A stretch of DNA of 37,226 nt. It comes from DASXRC01 sp036506495 (lineage in GTDB: Bacteria; Actinomycetota; Actinomycetes; Mycobacteriales; Micromonosporaceae). The notes beneath the pieces were generated by a model that saw only the letters and a program-made list of their open reading frames with translations, did not search any database and was not told the origin of the DNA. A program made the position numbers and the translations under genes. The stretch covers positions 1 to 37,226 of the forward strand of contig DASXRQ010000129.1 of assembly GCA_036506495.1 (NCBI GenBank), given 5' to 3'. Of the stretch, positions 22,612 through 30,673 are shown one piece after another. Position 1 is the first letter of the stretch. Each line of letters opens with the position of its first letter.

Positions 22612-25515
22612 GTGGCAGGCAAGGCCCGCGTACACGAGCTTGCGAAGGAGCTCGGCGTCGAAAGCAAGATCGTTCTCGCCAGACTCAAGGAAATGGGCGA
22701 GTTCGTGAAGTCGGCGTCCAGCACCGTCGAGGCTCCCGTCGCCCGCCGGCTGCGTGAGGTGTTCGTCGCCTCGCCCGGCCCGGTGGCATCGGCGGTGACC
22801 GCTGGCGAACCAAAGGTCTCGGCCAAGCCCGCGCCGCCAAAGAGGGCGGCGGCGAAGCCGAAGGCAACCGTTCGCACAGCGCCGTCCGCGCCCGCCCCGG
22901 TGGCGAAGCCGGCGAGCGCCCATGACATCGAGGTCGCGGCCGCCGAGGCGCGTGCCGCGGCGCTCAAGGCTGAGCAGGCGGCGGCGGTCAAGGCCGCCCA
23001 GCAGACCGCGGCCCGGCAGCGTACGCAGCCGCCGGTCGACGGCGCGACCGGCCCCAAGCCGGGTCCTGGCGCCGTCGCGCCGCGGCCGGCCGCACCCGTC
23101 GCCGGTGGCCGACCGGCCGGCCCCGCGGCCGCTCCGGCGCGACCCAGCGCGCGTCCGCCGGCGCGTAGCGGCGGCAACAACCCGTTCGGCATCACGCCTG
23201 GTGGGCGGCCGGCTCCGCCCGGTATGGCGCGGCCCAACCCGGCCGCGATGCCGCCACGGCCGAATCCGTCGGCCATGCCGCCGCGGCCCAGCCCGTCGTC
23301 CATGCCCACCCAGCGTCCGGGTCGTCCCGGCGGGGCTGCCGGCCGTCCCAGCGGTCCCGGCGGCGGAGCCGGTCGTCCCGGCGCCGGCGGCGGCTTCCGT
23401 GGCGGTCCGGGGGGGGGCACCGGTGTTGGCGGCGGCTTCCGTGGCGGGCCTGGCGGGGGCGCCGGTGGCGGCGGCTTCCGGGGCGGGCCCGGTGGTGGTG
23501 GCGGTGGCGGCGGCTTCCGGGGCGGTCCCGGCGTCGGCGCGCCAACCGGCACCGGTGGACGTCCCGGCGGCGGCCGCGGGCGCGGCGGCGGCGCCGCGGG
23601 CGCATTCGGGCGCCCTGGCGGCCGGCCCACCCGCGGACGGAAGTCGAAGAAGCAGCGGCGTCAGGAGTTCGACAACCTGTCGGCCCCGACGATGAGCTCC
23701 GGCGCGCCGCGCGGCACCGGCCAGGTGGTCCGGCTGTCCCGAGGTGCGTCTCTGTCGGATTTCGCCGACAAGATCAATGCGAACCCGGGCTCGCTCGTCC
23801 AGGAGATGTTCAACCTGGGCGAGATGGTCACGGCGACGCAGTCGTGCTCCGACGACACGCTGATGCTGCTCGGTGAGCACCTCGGCTTCGACGTGCAGAT
23901 CGTGAGCCCCGAGGATGAGGACCGCCAGCTGCTCGCGCAGTTCAACATCGACCTCGATGCCGAGGTCGCGTCCGACCGGCTGGTCACCCGGCCGCCGGTG
24001 GTGACCGTCATGGGTCACGTCGACCACGGCAAGACCAAGCTGCTCGACGCGATCCGTAAGAGCAACGTGGTCGAGGGCGAGGCCGGCGGCATCACCCAGC
24101 ACATCGGTGCGTACCAGGTGCGCATCGACCACGATGGCCGGGAGCGGGCGATCACGTTCATCGACACCCCGGGCCACGAGGCGTTCACCGCCATGCGTGC
24201 CCGCGGTGCCCAGGTGACCGACATCGTCATCCTCGTGGTCGCGGCGGACGACGGAGTGATGCCACAGACCATCGAGGCGCTCAACCACGCCAAGGCAGCG
24301 GACGTGCCGATCGTGGTCGCCGTCAACAAGATCGACAAGCCCGACGCCAACCCGGACAAGGTACGCCAGCAGCTCACCGAGTACGGCCTGGTGGCCGAGG
24401 AGTACGGCGGCGACACGATGTTCGTCAACGTGGCCGCCAAGCCCGGCATCGGGATCGACGAGCTGCTCGAGGCGGTCCTGCTGACCGCCGACGCGTCGCT
24501 GGAGCTGACCGCTCCGGTGGACGGGCCGGCGCAGGGCGTCGCAATCGAGGCGCACCTCGACAAGGGGCGCGGCGCGGTCGCCACGGTACTCGTGCAGAAG
24601 GGCACGCTGGGCGCCGGCGACTCGATCGTGGCCGGCGGTGCGTACGGCCGGGTGCGGGCGATGCTCGACGAGAACGGCAAGCCGGTCGCCGAGGCGGGTC
24701 CGGCACGGCCGGTGCTGGTGCTCGGTCTGACGGCCGTGCCCAGCGCGGGCGACACATTCCTCGCCGCGGAGGACGACCGGACCGTCCGGCAGATCGCCGA
24801 GCAGCGCCAGGCCCGCCGCAGGGCGGCCAGCCTCGCGAACGCGCGCGGGCGGGCGACGCTCGAGACGTTCATGGAGCAGATCAAGGAGGGCGAGAAGAGC
24901 ACGCTCAACCTCATCCTCAAGGGCGACGTCTCCGGCTCGGTCGAGGCTCTCGAGGACGCGCTGTTCAAGTTGGACATCCCCGAGGAGGTCCAGCTCAAGA
25001 TCATCGACCGTGGGGTCGGCGCGATCACCGAGAGCAACGTCATGCTGGCGAGCGCCTCGGAGGCGATCATCGTCGGGTTCAGCGTCCGCGCGCAGGGCAA
25101 GGCCATCGAGACGCTGGCCGAGCGCGAGGGCGTGGAGATCCGGTACTACACGGTGATCTACCAGGCGCTGGAGGACATCGAGTCGGCGCTCCGGGGGCTG
25201 CTCAAGCCGGAGTACGAGGAGGTCGAGCTCGGCACGGCGGAGATCCGCGAGGTCTTCCGCTCGTCGAAGATCGGCAACATCGCCGGCTGTGTCGTCCGGT
25301 CGGGTCTCATCCGCCGCAACGCGAAGGCGCGCCTCGTGCGCGACGGCGTGGTCGTGGCGGACAACCTGACGATCAGCTCGCTCAAGCGGTTCAAGGACGA
25401 CGCGAACGAGGTCCGCGAGGGCTTCGAGTGTGGTCTGACCCTGCACAATTACAACAACATCCAGGTCGGCGACACGATCCTGACCTTCGAGATGCGGGAG
25501 AAGCCGCGCGCCTGA
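22612..25515 (+). CDS. infB: Translation initiation factor IF-2
   Basis: This GTPase delivers initiator tRNA to the ribosome; 967 residues. The N-terminus (AGKARVHELAKELGVESK) is the IF2_N domain. A long Ala/Pro then Gly/Arg-rich linker follows (about 60-345), including four FRGG repeats, before KSKKQRRQEFDNL and a second IF2_N-like segment. The G domain begins around residue 465 with GHVDHGKTKLLD (G1), then DTPGHEAF (G3) and NKIDKPDANP (G4). Domains II-IV follow to the C-terminus. GTG 22612 is preferred over GTG 22600 because GAGGAG lies at 22602-22607 and the protein then begins as in relatives. Confidence 0.96.
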   Translation: MAGKARVHELAKELGVESKIVLARLKEMGEFVKSASSTVEAPVARRLREVFVASPGPVASAVTAGEPKVSAKPAPPKRAAAKPKATVRTAPSAPAPVAKPASAHDIEVAAAEARAAALKAEQAAAVKAAQQTAARQRTQPPVDGATGPKPGPGAVAPRPAAPVAGGRPAGPAAAPARPSARPPARSGGNNPFGITPGGRPAPPGMARPNPAAMPPRPNPSAMPPRPSPSSMPTQRPGRPGGAAGRPSGPGGGAGRPGAGGGFRGGPGGGTGVGGGFRGGPGGGAGGGGFRGGPGGGGGGGGFRGGPGVGAPTGTGGRPGGGRGRGGGAAGAFGRPGGRPTRGRKSKKQRRQEFDNLSAPTMSSGAPRGTGQVVRLSRGASLSDFADKINANPGSLVQEMFNLGEMVTATQSCSDDTLMLLGEHLGFDVQIVSPEDEDRQLLAQFNIDLDAEVASDRLVTRPPVVTVMGHVDHGKTKLLDAIRKSNVVEGEAGGITQHIGAYQVRIDHDGRERAITFIDTPGHEAFTAMRARGAQVTDIVILVVAADDGVMPQTIEALNHAKAADVPIVVAVNKIDKPDANPDKVRQQLTEYGLVAEEYGGDTMFVNVAAKPGIGIDELLEAVLLTADASLELTAPVDGPAQGVAIEAHLDKGRGAVATVLVQKGTLGAGDSIVAGGAYGRVRAMLDENGKPVAEAGPARPVLVLGLTAVPSAGDTFLAAEDDRTVRQIAEQRQARRRAASLANARGRATLETFMEQIKEGEKSTLNLILKGDVSGSVEALEDALFKLDIPEEVQLKIIDRGVGAITESNVMLASASEAIIVGFSVRAQGKAIETLAEREGVEIRYYTVIYQALEDIESALRGLLKPEYEEVELGTAEIREVFRSSKIGNIAGCVVRSGLIRRNAKARLVRDGVVVADNLTISSLKRFKDDANEVREGFECGLTLHNYNNIQVGDTILTFEMREKPRA
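23392..23550 (+). repeat. Gly-rich FRGG coding repeats in infB linker
   Basis: Four copies of a GGCTTCCG-based unit start at 23392, 23434, 23473 and 23512 (spacing 42, 39 and 39 bases), coding GGGFRGGPGGG-type repeats. A run of nine G lies at 23409-23417 inside the array. The frame stays open through it. Confidence 0.85.
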
Positions 25516-25531
25516 GCGCGCGACCGGCACG

Positions 25532-25567
25532 ACGGTGGCCCGGGACCACACGGTCCCGGGCCGCCGT
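25532..25567 (+). terminator. Strong hairpin after infB
   Basis: A 16-bp stem (25532-25547 with 25552-25567, one G-U pair) with a four-base loop lies just after the infB stop. No T-run follows. The remaining stretch to 25746 is C/G-rich low complexity with a smaller GACGACG/CGTCGTC repeat near 25633 and no gene that I can support. Confidence 0.65.
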
Positions 25568-25746
25568 GCTACTGGCCCTCGCTCCGCTCGGGCGGCTCGC
25601 GCCGCTCGCAGGCAGCGCCTTCGGCTCCGGGCGACGACGGCTTCGCCGCGTCGTCCTCGCCTCCAGGCGCTGCCGCGGCGCTCGCGGTGCAGGCGGCGCT
25701 CGTCGAGGCCGCTATCACGCATGGTGTACGCGAATGGAACTGAGTC

Positions 25747-26016
25747 GTGCTCCGCTGGGGCATTGTGTTCGAGGTGGCCTTCGCCGCCGACGCGGACTGG
25801 GACAGGTTCCGGGCGCTGCCCGGCGTCCAGCCAGCCCTGGACGCGGTGCCGGACCCGGTCAACGGCAGGTTCGTCTACCCCGGCCGCGGTGGTGGAGCGG
25901 GCGCCCGGGACCGGCGCCGGCCCGGTCCGCGCCCGGCGGCCGGTGCCGCGGAGCTGCCGCAGGAGCCCGAGCCGGTCGTCGTGGCCCGGCCCGGCGCGAT
26001 CTTTGTGATCGGGTAG
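25747..26016 (+). CDS. Small hypothetical protein between infB and DUF503 gene
   Basis: This is an 89-residue protein I do not recognise. The first 50 residues look like a folded domain (LRWGIVFEVAFAADADWDRF, ALDAVPDPVNGRFVYPGRGG). A Gly/Arg/Pro linker follows, then the hydrophobic C-terminal strand EPVVVARPGAIFVIG. It starts with GTG and has no clear ribosome site. Its place inside the conserved infB-rbfA block and its codon bias support a real gene, but no function is proposed. Confidence 0.5.
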   Translation: MLRWGIVFEVAFAADADWDRFRALPGVQPALDAVPDPVNGRFVYPGRGGGAGARDRRRPGPRPAAGAAELPQEPEPVVVARPGAIFVIG

Positions 26017-26042
26017 CGCAGGTGGCGCGTACGCTGCACCGC

Positions 26043-26336
26043 GTGTACACCGGGACCGCGCTGTTCAACGTGCTGCTGCCCGGCGACTCCCGGTCGTTGA
26101 AGGCCAAACGTTCGTACGTGCGCCCGATCCTCGCCGCGCTTCGCCGGTTCGAGGTCGCGGCCGCCGAGGTGGGCGCACTGGACCGGTACGGTCGGGCCGA
26201 GATCGGGGTTGCCACGATCGCCGCCGAACCCGGTCATGTCGTCGAGTTGCTCGACTCCTGCGAGCGCCTCGTCGCGGCCCGGCCCGAGATCGAGATGCTC
26301 TCGGTGAAGCGCCAGTTACACGGGGATGACGAGTGA
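26043..26336 (+). CDS. DUF503 family protein
   Basis: This is a small conserved protein of 97 residues, DUF503 (YlxP-like), usually located between infB and rbfA. It shows YTGTALFNVLLPGDSRSLKAKRS, AEVGALDRYGRAEIGVA and a C-terminal SVKRQL. The GTG at 26043 matches the usual family start; GTG 26022 in the same frame is an alternative. Neither has a strong ribosome site. The function is unknown, with a link to ribosome assembly inferred from position. A 10-bp inverted repeat (26347-26356 with 26394-26403) lies between this gene and rbfA. Confidence 0.85.
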   Translation: MYTGTALFNVLLPGDSRSLKAKRSYVRPILAALRRFEVAAAEVGALDRYGRAEIGVATIAAEPGHVVELLDSCERLVAARPEIEMLSVKRQLHGDDE

Positions 26337-26442
26337 CGTTCGGCGGCCCGTGGCCGGCGCGAACGACCGTCGCGCAGGCCCACGAAGCCCGGTCGGCCAC
26401 GGGTAGTGTCAAACGGTAGGCAGCTCCCGCGGAGGTGACGAG

Positions 26443-26928
26443 ATGACGGACCCGGCCCGGGTGCGGCGGCACGCCGAGCGCGTGCGTGAGCTGGTGGCCT
26501 CGGTGGTGCGTACCCAGATCAAGGACCCTCGGCTGGGCATGATCACGATCACCGATGCGCGGATCACCGCGGATCTGCGCGACGCGACGGTCTTCTACAC
26601 CGTGTTCGGTGACGCCGCGGCGCAGAGCGGCACGGCGGCCGCGCTCGAGAGCGCCAAGGGTCTGGTGCGCAGCACCGTCGGTAAGGCGCTCGGCCTGCGG
26701 CACTCGCCCACAATCACGTTCGTCCTCGACGACGTGCAGGACCACGCCAAGCACATCGATGACCTGCTGGCCGCCGCGCGCACCGCGGACGCCGAAGTGC
26801 AGCGGAAGGCCGCCCAGGCGGAGTACGCCGGCGAGCCCCAGCCGTACCGCGTGAGCGGCGACGACGACCTCGAACCGGACGCCGGCGACGCCGAGGGCAC
26901 CGACCGAGCGAAGCGAGAGGCGACGTGA
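26443..26928 (+). CDS. rbfA: Ribosome-binding factor A
   Basis: This factor is needed for late 30S maturation and 16S rRNA 5' processing; 161 residues. The KH-type core is visible: RVRELVASVVRTQIKDPRLG, MITITDARITADLRDATVFYTVFG, KALGLRHSPTITFVLDD. The last 50 residues are an acidic, variable tail. GGAGGTGA upstream of the ATG is a strong ribosome site. It overlaps the nrnA-like gene by four bases (GTGA). Confidence 0.93.
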   Translation: MTDPARVRRHAERVRELVASVVRTQIKDPRLGMITITDARITADLRDATVFYTVFGDAAAQSGTAAALESAKGLVRSTVGKALGLRHSPTITFVLDDVQDHAKHIDDLLAAARTADAEVQRKAAQAEYAGEPQPYRVSGDDDLEPDAGDAEGTDRAKREAT

Positions 26929-28082
26929 GCGACATCGGGTCCGCGGTGGCCCGGGTGCGCTCGGCCCGCCCGACCGGAGATGGTGCGGGCGGCGACGAGG
27001 CGGGTGACGCCACGGCGGAGGTCGGGCCCACCGAGCGCGAGTGGGCCGCCGCGGTCGCGGCGGTCCGAGCGCTGCGCCCCGACTCGACGGTACTCCTGGT
27101 CTGCCACGTCAACCCCGACGGCGATGCGTTGGGCAGCATGCTCGGCGTCGGCCTCGGGCTACGCCGCCTCGGCGTACGGAATCTGCAGGCGACGTTCCCC
27201 GGGCGGCCGGAGGTTCCGGAGCCGCTCGGCGACCTGCCCGGGCTGGACCTGCTCGTGCCAGAGGACCGCGCGGCCGCCGACCCCGACCTGCTGATGTGCT
27301 TCGACGCGGCCAGCGCTTCCCGGCTGGGCGCTCTCGTGGACCGCCTGGACCGGGCACCGACGAACGTGGTGCTCGACCACCACGCCTCGAACACGCGGTT
27401 CGGTCGGCTGAACCTCGTCGACCCGACGGCGGCCGCCACGTCGGTGGTCGCCGAGCAGCTCCTCCGCCGGTTGGGCGTGCGGCTGGATGCCGAGATTGCC
27501 GAGTGCCTGTATGTGGCGTTGGCGACCGACACCGGCTCGTTCAAATTCGACATGACCACGCCGTCGGTCCACGAACTCGCGGCCCGCCTGCTGCGGACCG
27601 GGATCCGGCCTGGGGAGATCTCTCGGCGCGTGTTCGACACGCGGCCGTTCGGCGCCGTCAAGCTCTACGGCGAGGTGCTCGGCCGGGCCCAGCTCGAGCC
27701 GGCGGCCGCCAAGGGCGAGGGCCTGGTCTGGACGTACGCCACGCTGGACGACCTGGCCCGCTATGACCAGCGGCCGTATGTGCTCGAGGGCCTGATCGAC
27801 TCGGTCCGGGCGGCGGCGGAGGCCGATGTGTCCTGTGTAGTCAAACAGCTCGCACCGGCCGAGTGGGCGGTCTCGATGCGCAGTAAGGGCGCGGTCGACG
27901 TGGGCCGCGTCGCGGTCGCGCTCGGCGGTGGCGGGCACCGGTTGGCCGCCGGGTTCACCGGGCGCGGGTCACTCGACGACGTGGTGGGGGCCATCCGCGC
28001 GCAGCTCGACGGCGGCGACCCCGAGGAGGTTCAGGGCGAGGCGGGGGGCCTTAGGCCTACCGAGGGCCGGAGGGCGCGGTGA
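26925..28082 (+). CDS. nrnA: DHH/DHHA1 phosphoesterase (NrnA-like oligoribonuclease/pAp phosphatase)
   Basis: This protein degrades short oligoribonucleotides and dephosphorylates 3'-phosphoadenosine 5'-phosphate in characterised relatives. It has 385 residues with an unstructured N-terminal 35. The DHH domain carries CHVNPDGDALGS (metal-binding Asp65 and Asp67 region) and DHH at residues 151-153. The DHHA1 domain ends with the substrate loop GGGGHRLAAG near residue 337. The start GTG overlaps the rbfA stop, and rbfA-nrnA is a common actinobacterial order. Confidence 0.9.
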   Translation: MSDIGSAVARVRSARPTGDGAGGDEAGDATAEVGPTEREWAAAVAAVRALRPDSTVLLVCHVNPDGDALGSMLGVGLGLRRLGVRNLQATFPGRPEVPEPLGDLPGLDLLVPEDRAAADPDLLMCFDAASASRLGALVDRLDRAPTNVVLDHHASNTRFGRLNLVDPTAAATSVVAEQLLRRLGVRLDAEIAECLYVALATDTGSFKFDMTTPSVHELAARLLRTGIRPGEISRRVFDTRPFGAVKLYGEVLGRAQLEPAAAKGEGLVWTYATLDDLARYDQRPYVLEGLIDSVRAAAEADVSCVVKQLAPAEWAVSMRSKGAVDVGRVAVALGGGGHRLAAGFTGRGSLDDVVGAIRAQLDGGDPEEVQGEAGGLRPTEGRRAR

Positions 28083-28092
28083 GAATTTAACC

Positions 28093-28500
28093 ATGGAACA
28101 GCCGACGGAGATCACCGCCGAAGTGCGGCCGTGGGCCGCCAGGCCGGTGGTCATGGTGCCGGTGTTCGCGCTGCTATCGCTTGTCGGCGGCCAATTCCCC
28201 TCCTTCTCCGTGTCGGCGAACCTTTATGTCCTGATGGCGGGCGGGGCGCTGGTGTGGCTCGGGGTAACCCATCGGGTGCCTCGCCGCCCGGCACCCCGAG
28301 GGCTGGGAACGGGCAGCGCGTGGTGGCTGGTGCCGGTGCTCGCCTTCGCGGCGGTCGAGCTGGTCAACTTCGCGCTTGGTTCCACGTACGACCATCCAAC
28401 CTTGTCGCTACTGGCCGACCCCGCACTGGATGACACGCTGGTCCGCTCCGCGGTGTACTTCGGCTGGTTGACCGCATTCTGGGGGCTGATCAAGCGATGA
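28093..28500 (+). CDS. Small four-segment membrane protein
   Basis: This is a 135-residue protein with four hydrophobic segments: MVPVFALLSLVGGQF, LYVLMAGGALVWLGV, WWLVPVLAFAAVELVNF and SAVYFGWLTAFWGLI. I do not recognise a named family. The start ATG 28093 is ten bases after the nrnA-like stop. Its stop overlaps the next small membrane protein gene by four bases, so the two are translated together and may form one complex. The function is unknown. Confidence 0.8.
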   Translation: MEQPTEITAEVRPWAARPVVMVPVFALLSLVGGQFPSFSVSANLYVLMAGGALVWLGVTHRVPRRPAPRGLGTGSAWWLVPVLAFAAVELVNFALGSTYDHPTLSLLADPALDDTLVRSAVYFGWLTAFWGLIKR

Positions 28501-28715
28501 GCGCGACCCGGCTGCTCGCGATCGCGGGCTTCGTCGTCGTCGCGCTGCTCGTCGCGTTAGTCGAGTGGCGGGCCCGCCGGGAGGAGTCGAAGATCCCCAC
28601 GGTGAGCGACGTGGCCGCGTTCGTCATGCAGTACGAGGCCGGCCGGCTGCCGGTCGGGCGCATTGCCGTGCTCGGCTTTTGGTGGTGGGTCGGCTGGCAT
28701 TTCTTCGCCCGCTGA
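28497..28715 (+). CDS. Small membrane protein, DUF6186-like
   Basis: This 72-residue protein has an N-terminal hydrophobic helix (AIAGFVVVALLVALVEW), a short charged loop (RARREESKIPTVSDV) and a C-terminal Trp-rich segment (LGFWWWVGWHFFAR). The pattern resembles the actinobacterial DUF6186 family, whose function is unknown. It is coupled to the preceding membrane-protein gene (ATGA overlap) and closes the rimP-to-nrnA block. Confidence 0.75.
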   Translation: MSATRLLAIAGFVVVALLVALVEWRARREESKIPTVSDVAAFVMQYEAGRLPVGRIAVLGFWWWVGWHFFAR

Positions 28716-28729
28716 GGCCGCCCCTTTGC

Positions 28730-28791
28730 GTCGATCTAGGGCGAATACTGGTGGTTGAAGATCAACTCACCGGTATTCGCCCTAGATCGAC
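28730..28791. repeat. 24-bp inverted repeat with nested hairpin
   Basis: Arms at 28730-28753 and 28768-28791 match at 23 of 24 bases. The 14-base centre itself holds GTTGA/TCAAC around a three-base loop, so about 29 bp can pair. CCCC (28721-28724) and GGGG (28793-28796) flank it. It lies 14 bases after the last gene of a long operon, so it may be a terminator. Its low GC and length also fit a dispersed intergenic repeat. Confidence 0.8.
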
Positions 28792-29165
28792 CGGGGCTGA
28801 TGGCGGGCCGTCCCGCATCGCGGGAATCATGCGCAACATGTGGACCTGAACGATAGCTTGGTCGGTAATGCGCACCGTACTCATCCTTCGCCGCCGCGGC
28901 GGGACCTGCTCGACGTAGGCCAGCTCCCCGCCGCGGAGTGATTGCGCTGGTCATGAGCTGAACGCGGCGGGAGCGAGTCAAGGTGCGCCACCAGACGACC
29001 CATTGCCCCCAGGGTCCACCGACCCGGGCTCACGCTGCCCCGGCCACCGTGTCCGGTCATCCCGGACGGCCGACATTGGCGACCCACACGACGTGCCCGT
29101 AGGCCGGTCGGCGCTCCCAGGCCGCGAAGGTGGAGCCCGTTCGGCACCCTGGAAGGACCTTCATC
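28792..29165. other. Intergenic region without a supported gene
   Basis: Between the long inverted repeat and the small ORF at 29166 I see no convincing coding frame on either strand. A second, imperfect inverted repeat (GCTCCCCGCCGCG near 28923-28935 with CGCGGCGGGAGC near 28964-28975) is present. A very weak promoter-like pair (TTGGCG near 29075 and GTAGGC 17 bases later) could serve the small ORF. Confidence 0.4.
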
Positions 29166-29255
29166 ATGCCCAGCAAGCCCAAGCCAGAGGCCACCGACGA
29201 CGCGCGCGAGCAGGCGCGCCGGGCTCTGCAGACCTCGATGGACACGCGCCAGTAG
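29166..29255 (+). CDS. 29-residue charged small protein
   Basis: An ATG-to-TAG frame of 29 codons begins eight bases after an excellent ribosome site, GGAAGGA (29151-29157). The peptide starts MPSKPKPEATDDAREQARRA and ends DTRQ: a Pro/Lys start, then a charged amphipathic helix. Its third codon positions are nearly all G or C, as in the neighbouring genes. No family is recognised. It stands alone between the inverted repeat and the MATE exporter gene. Confidence 0.5.
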   Translation: MPSKPKPEATDDAREQARRALQTSMDTRQ

Positions 29256-29344
29256 TTGGGAAAGCGGGGAGGGCCCGCCGGCGCCTCTCGTAACTAGCGC
29301 GGCGCCTTGCACGCCTTACGGCGCGTGTGCCAGCATCCGGGTTG

Positions 29345-30673
29345 ATGAGCCTCGCCGAGACCACCGACCGGCCACGCGCCGCACCGACCATGCGGCGGAT
29401 CGCGTCGCTCGCGCTGCCGGCCCTGGTCGTGCTCGCCGCCGAGCCGCTGTACGTCCTGGTCGACACGGCGGTGGTGGGGCATCTCGGGCGTACCCCCCTG
29501 GCATCGCTCGCCCTCGGCGGCGGCGTCATGTCGGTCGCCGCCTGGGTGGGCGCGGTGCTGGCCTACGGTACGACCGGCCGCTCCGCGCGCCGGTTCGGCG
29601 CCGGCGACCGCTCGGCGGCGGTCGCGGAGGGCGTGCAGGCGTCCTGGCTCGCGTTCGCCGCCGGTCTGTTCCTGATGATCGTCGCGGAGTTCGGCGCCGG
29701 CCCGCTCACCCGGATCCTCGGCGGCGGCACCGACGTGGCCCACGGCGCCGCCCAGTGGCTGCGCATCGCGGCGCTCGGCGCTCCCGGCCTGCTCGTCGCC
29801 ACGGCCGGCAACGGCTGGCTCCGCGGGGTGCAGGACACCAGGCGCCCGCTCTACTACGTGCTCGGCGCGAACGTGCTGTCCGCGCTGCTCTGCCCACTGC
29901 TGGTGTACCAGGTCGGACTGGGGCTCGTCGGCTCGGCGATCGCGAACGCGGTTGCCCAGACTGCCGCCGGCGGCCTATTCGTATGGGCATTGGTGGCCGA
30001 GCGCGTCTCGCTCGTGCCGCGGCCGGCGGTCATCGGGCAGCAGCTTGTCCTCGGCCGCGACCTACTGCTGCGCGGCGCGGCGTTCCAGGCCTGCTTCCTG
30101 TCCGCGGCCGCGGTCGCCGCCCGGTTCGGCGCCGCCTCACTGGCCGCCCACCAGATCGCCTTGCAGCTGTGGATGTTCTGCGCACTCGCGCTCGACGCCG
30201 TCGCGATCGCGGCCCAGTCGCTGATCGGCGCCGCGCTCGGCGGCCATCGGGCAGAGGAGGCCCGCTGGCTAGCCCGCCGGATCTCGCTCATCGGCCTCGC
30301 ATCCGGCGCGGCGCTCGCGGCGCTGATCGCCGCCGGCGCCGGCACGGTGCCGTCGTGGTTCAGCTCCGACCCGCAGGTGTACGCCGCGGCGATGCTCGCC
30401 TGGCCGTGGTTCGTGGCGATGCAGCCGATGGCCGGCGTGGTGTTCGCGCTCGACGGGGTGCTCATCGGGGCGGGCGACGTGCGGTACATGCGCAACCTGA
30501 CGCTGATTGCCACCTTGGCCGGGTTCCTTCCGGCGATCTGGCTCGCGTATGCCCTGAATCTCGGGCTGGGCGGCGTGTGGGCCGGCCTCACTCTGTTCAT
30601 CGTGATCCGGCTGATCGCGCTGCTGCTCCGGCTCCGATCCGGCCGCTGGGTGGTCCTCGGCGCGACCCGCTAA
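29345..30673 (+). CDS. MATE family efflux transporter (DinF-like)
   Basis: This is a multidrug/organic-cation antiporter of the MATE family, DinF branch, 442 residues with twelve hydrophobic segments. Typical parts are LALPALVVLAAEPLYVLVDTAVVGHLG at the first helix, ATAGNGWLRGVQDTRRPLYYV before helix 5, and the second-half repeat AAQSLIGAALGG. ATG 29345 is chosen; GTG 29327 in frame would add six residues. Neither has a clear ribosome site. MATE genes near nrnA and truB occur in related actinobacteria. The substrate is unknown. Confidence 0.92.
   Translation: MSLAETTDRPRAAPTMRRIASLALPALVVLAAEPLYVLVDTAVVGHLGRTPLASLALGGGVMSVAAWVGAVLAYGTTGRSARRFGAGDRSAAVAEGVQASWLAFAAGLFLMIVAEFGAGPLTRILGGGTDVAHGAAQWLRIAALGAPGLLVATAGNGWLRGVQDTRRPLYYVLGANVLSALLCPLLVYQVGLGLVGSAIANAVAQTAAGGLFVWALVAERVSLVPRPAVIGQQLVLGRDLLLRGAAFQACFLSAAAVAARFGAASLAAHQIALQLWMFCALALDAVAIAAQSLIGAALGGHRAEEARWLARRISLIGLASGAALAALIAAGAGTVPSWFSSDPQVYAAAMLAWPWFVAMQPMAGVVFALDGVLIGAGDVRYMRNLTLIATLAGFLPAIWLAYALNLGLGGVWAGLTLFIVIRLIALLLRLRSGRWVVLGATR

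Noticed and set aside
23409..23417. Programmed frameshift at the G9 run in infB
   Set aside because: The zero frame is open through the run and matches IF-2 on both sides, so no shift is needed.
23192..23650. Regular GC-rich repeats that could suggest a CRISPR array
   Set aside because: The units are coding glycine repeats inside infB with near-identical spacers and an open frame; there are no unique spacers and no cas genes.
22543..25722. Open frame of 1059 codons on the minus strand opposite infB
   Set aside because: It is the antisense shadow of a very GC-rich essential gene; its composition (His/Arg/Asp-rich, no domain) is what a reversed reading gives, and infB is unmistakable on the plus strand.
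26347..26403. Terminator between the DUF503 gene and rbfA
   Set aside because: The 10-bp arms are perfect but 37 bases apart with no T-run, and the genes on both sides are expected to be co-transcribed, so I only note the repeat in the DUF503 entry.
28730..28791. Transposon end or MITE
   Set aside because: No transposase, no target-site duplication and no second terminal repeat pair are seen; the position after an operon fits a terminator or dispersed repeat as well.
28881..29312. Minus-strand frame of 143 codons over the 28792-29344 gap
   Set aside because: Its residues are Arg/Gly/Ser-rich without hydrophobic core pattern, it has no ribosome site, and it runs through the plus-strand small ORF that has one.
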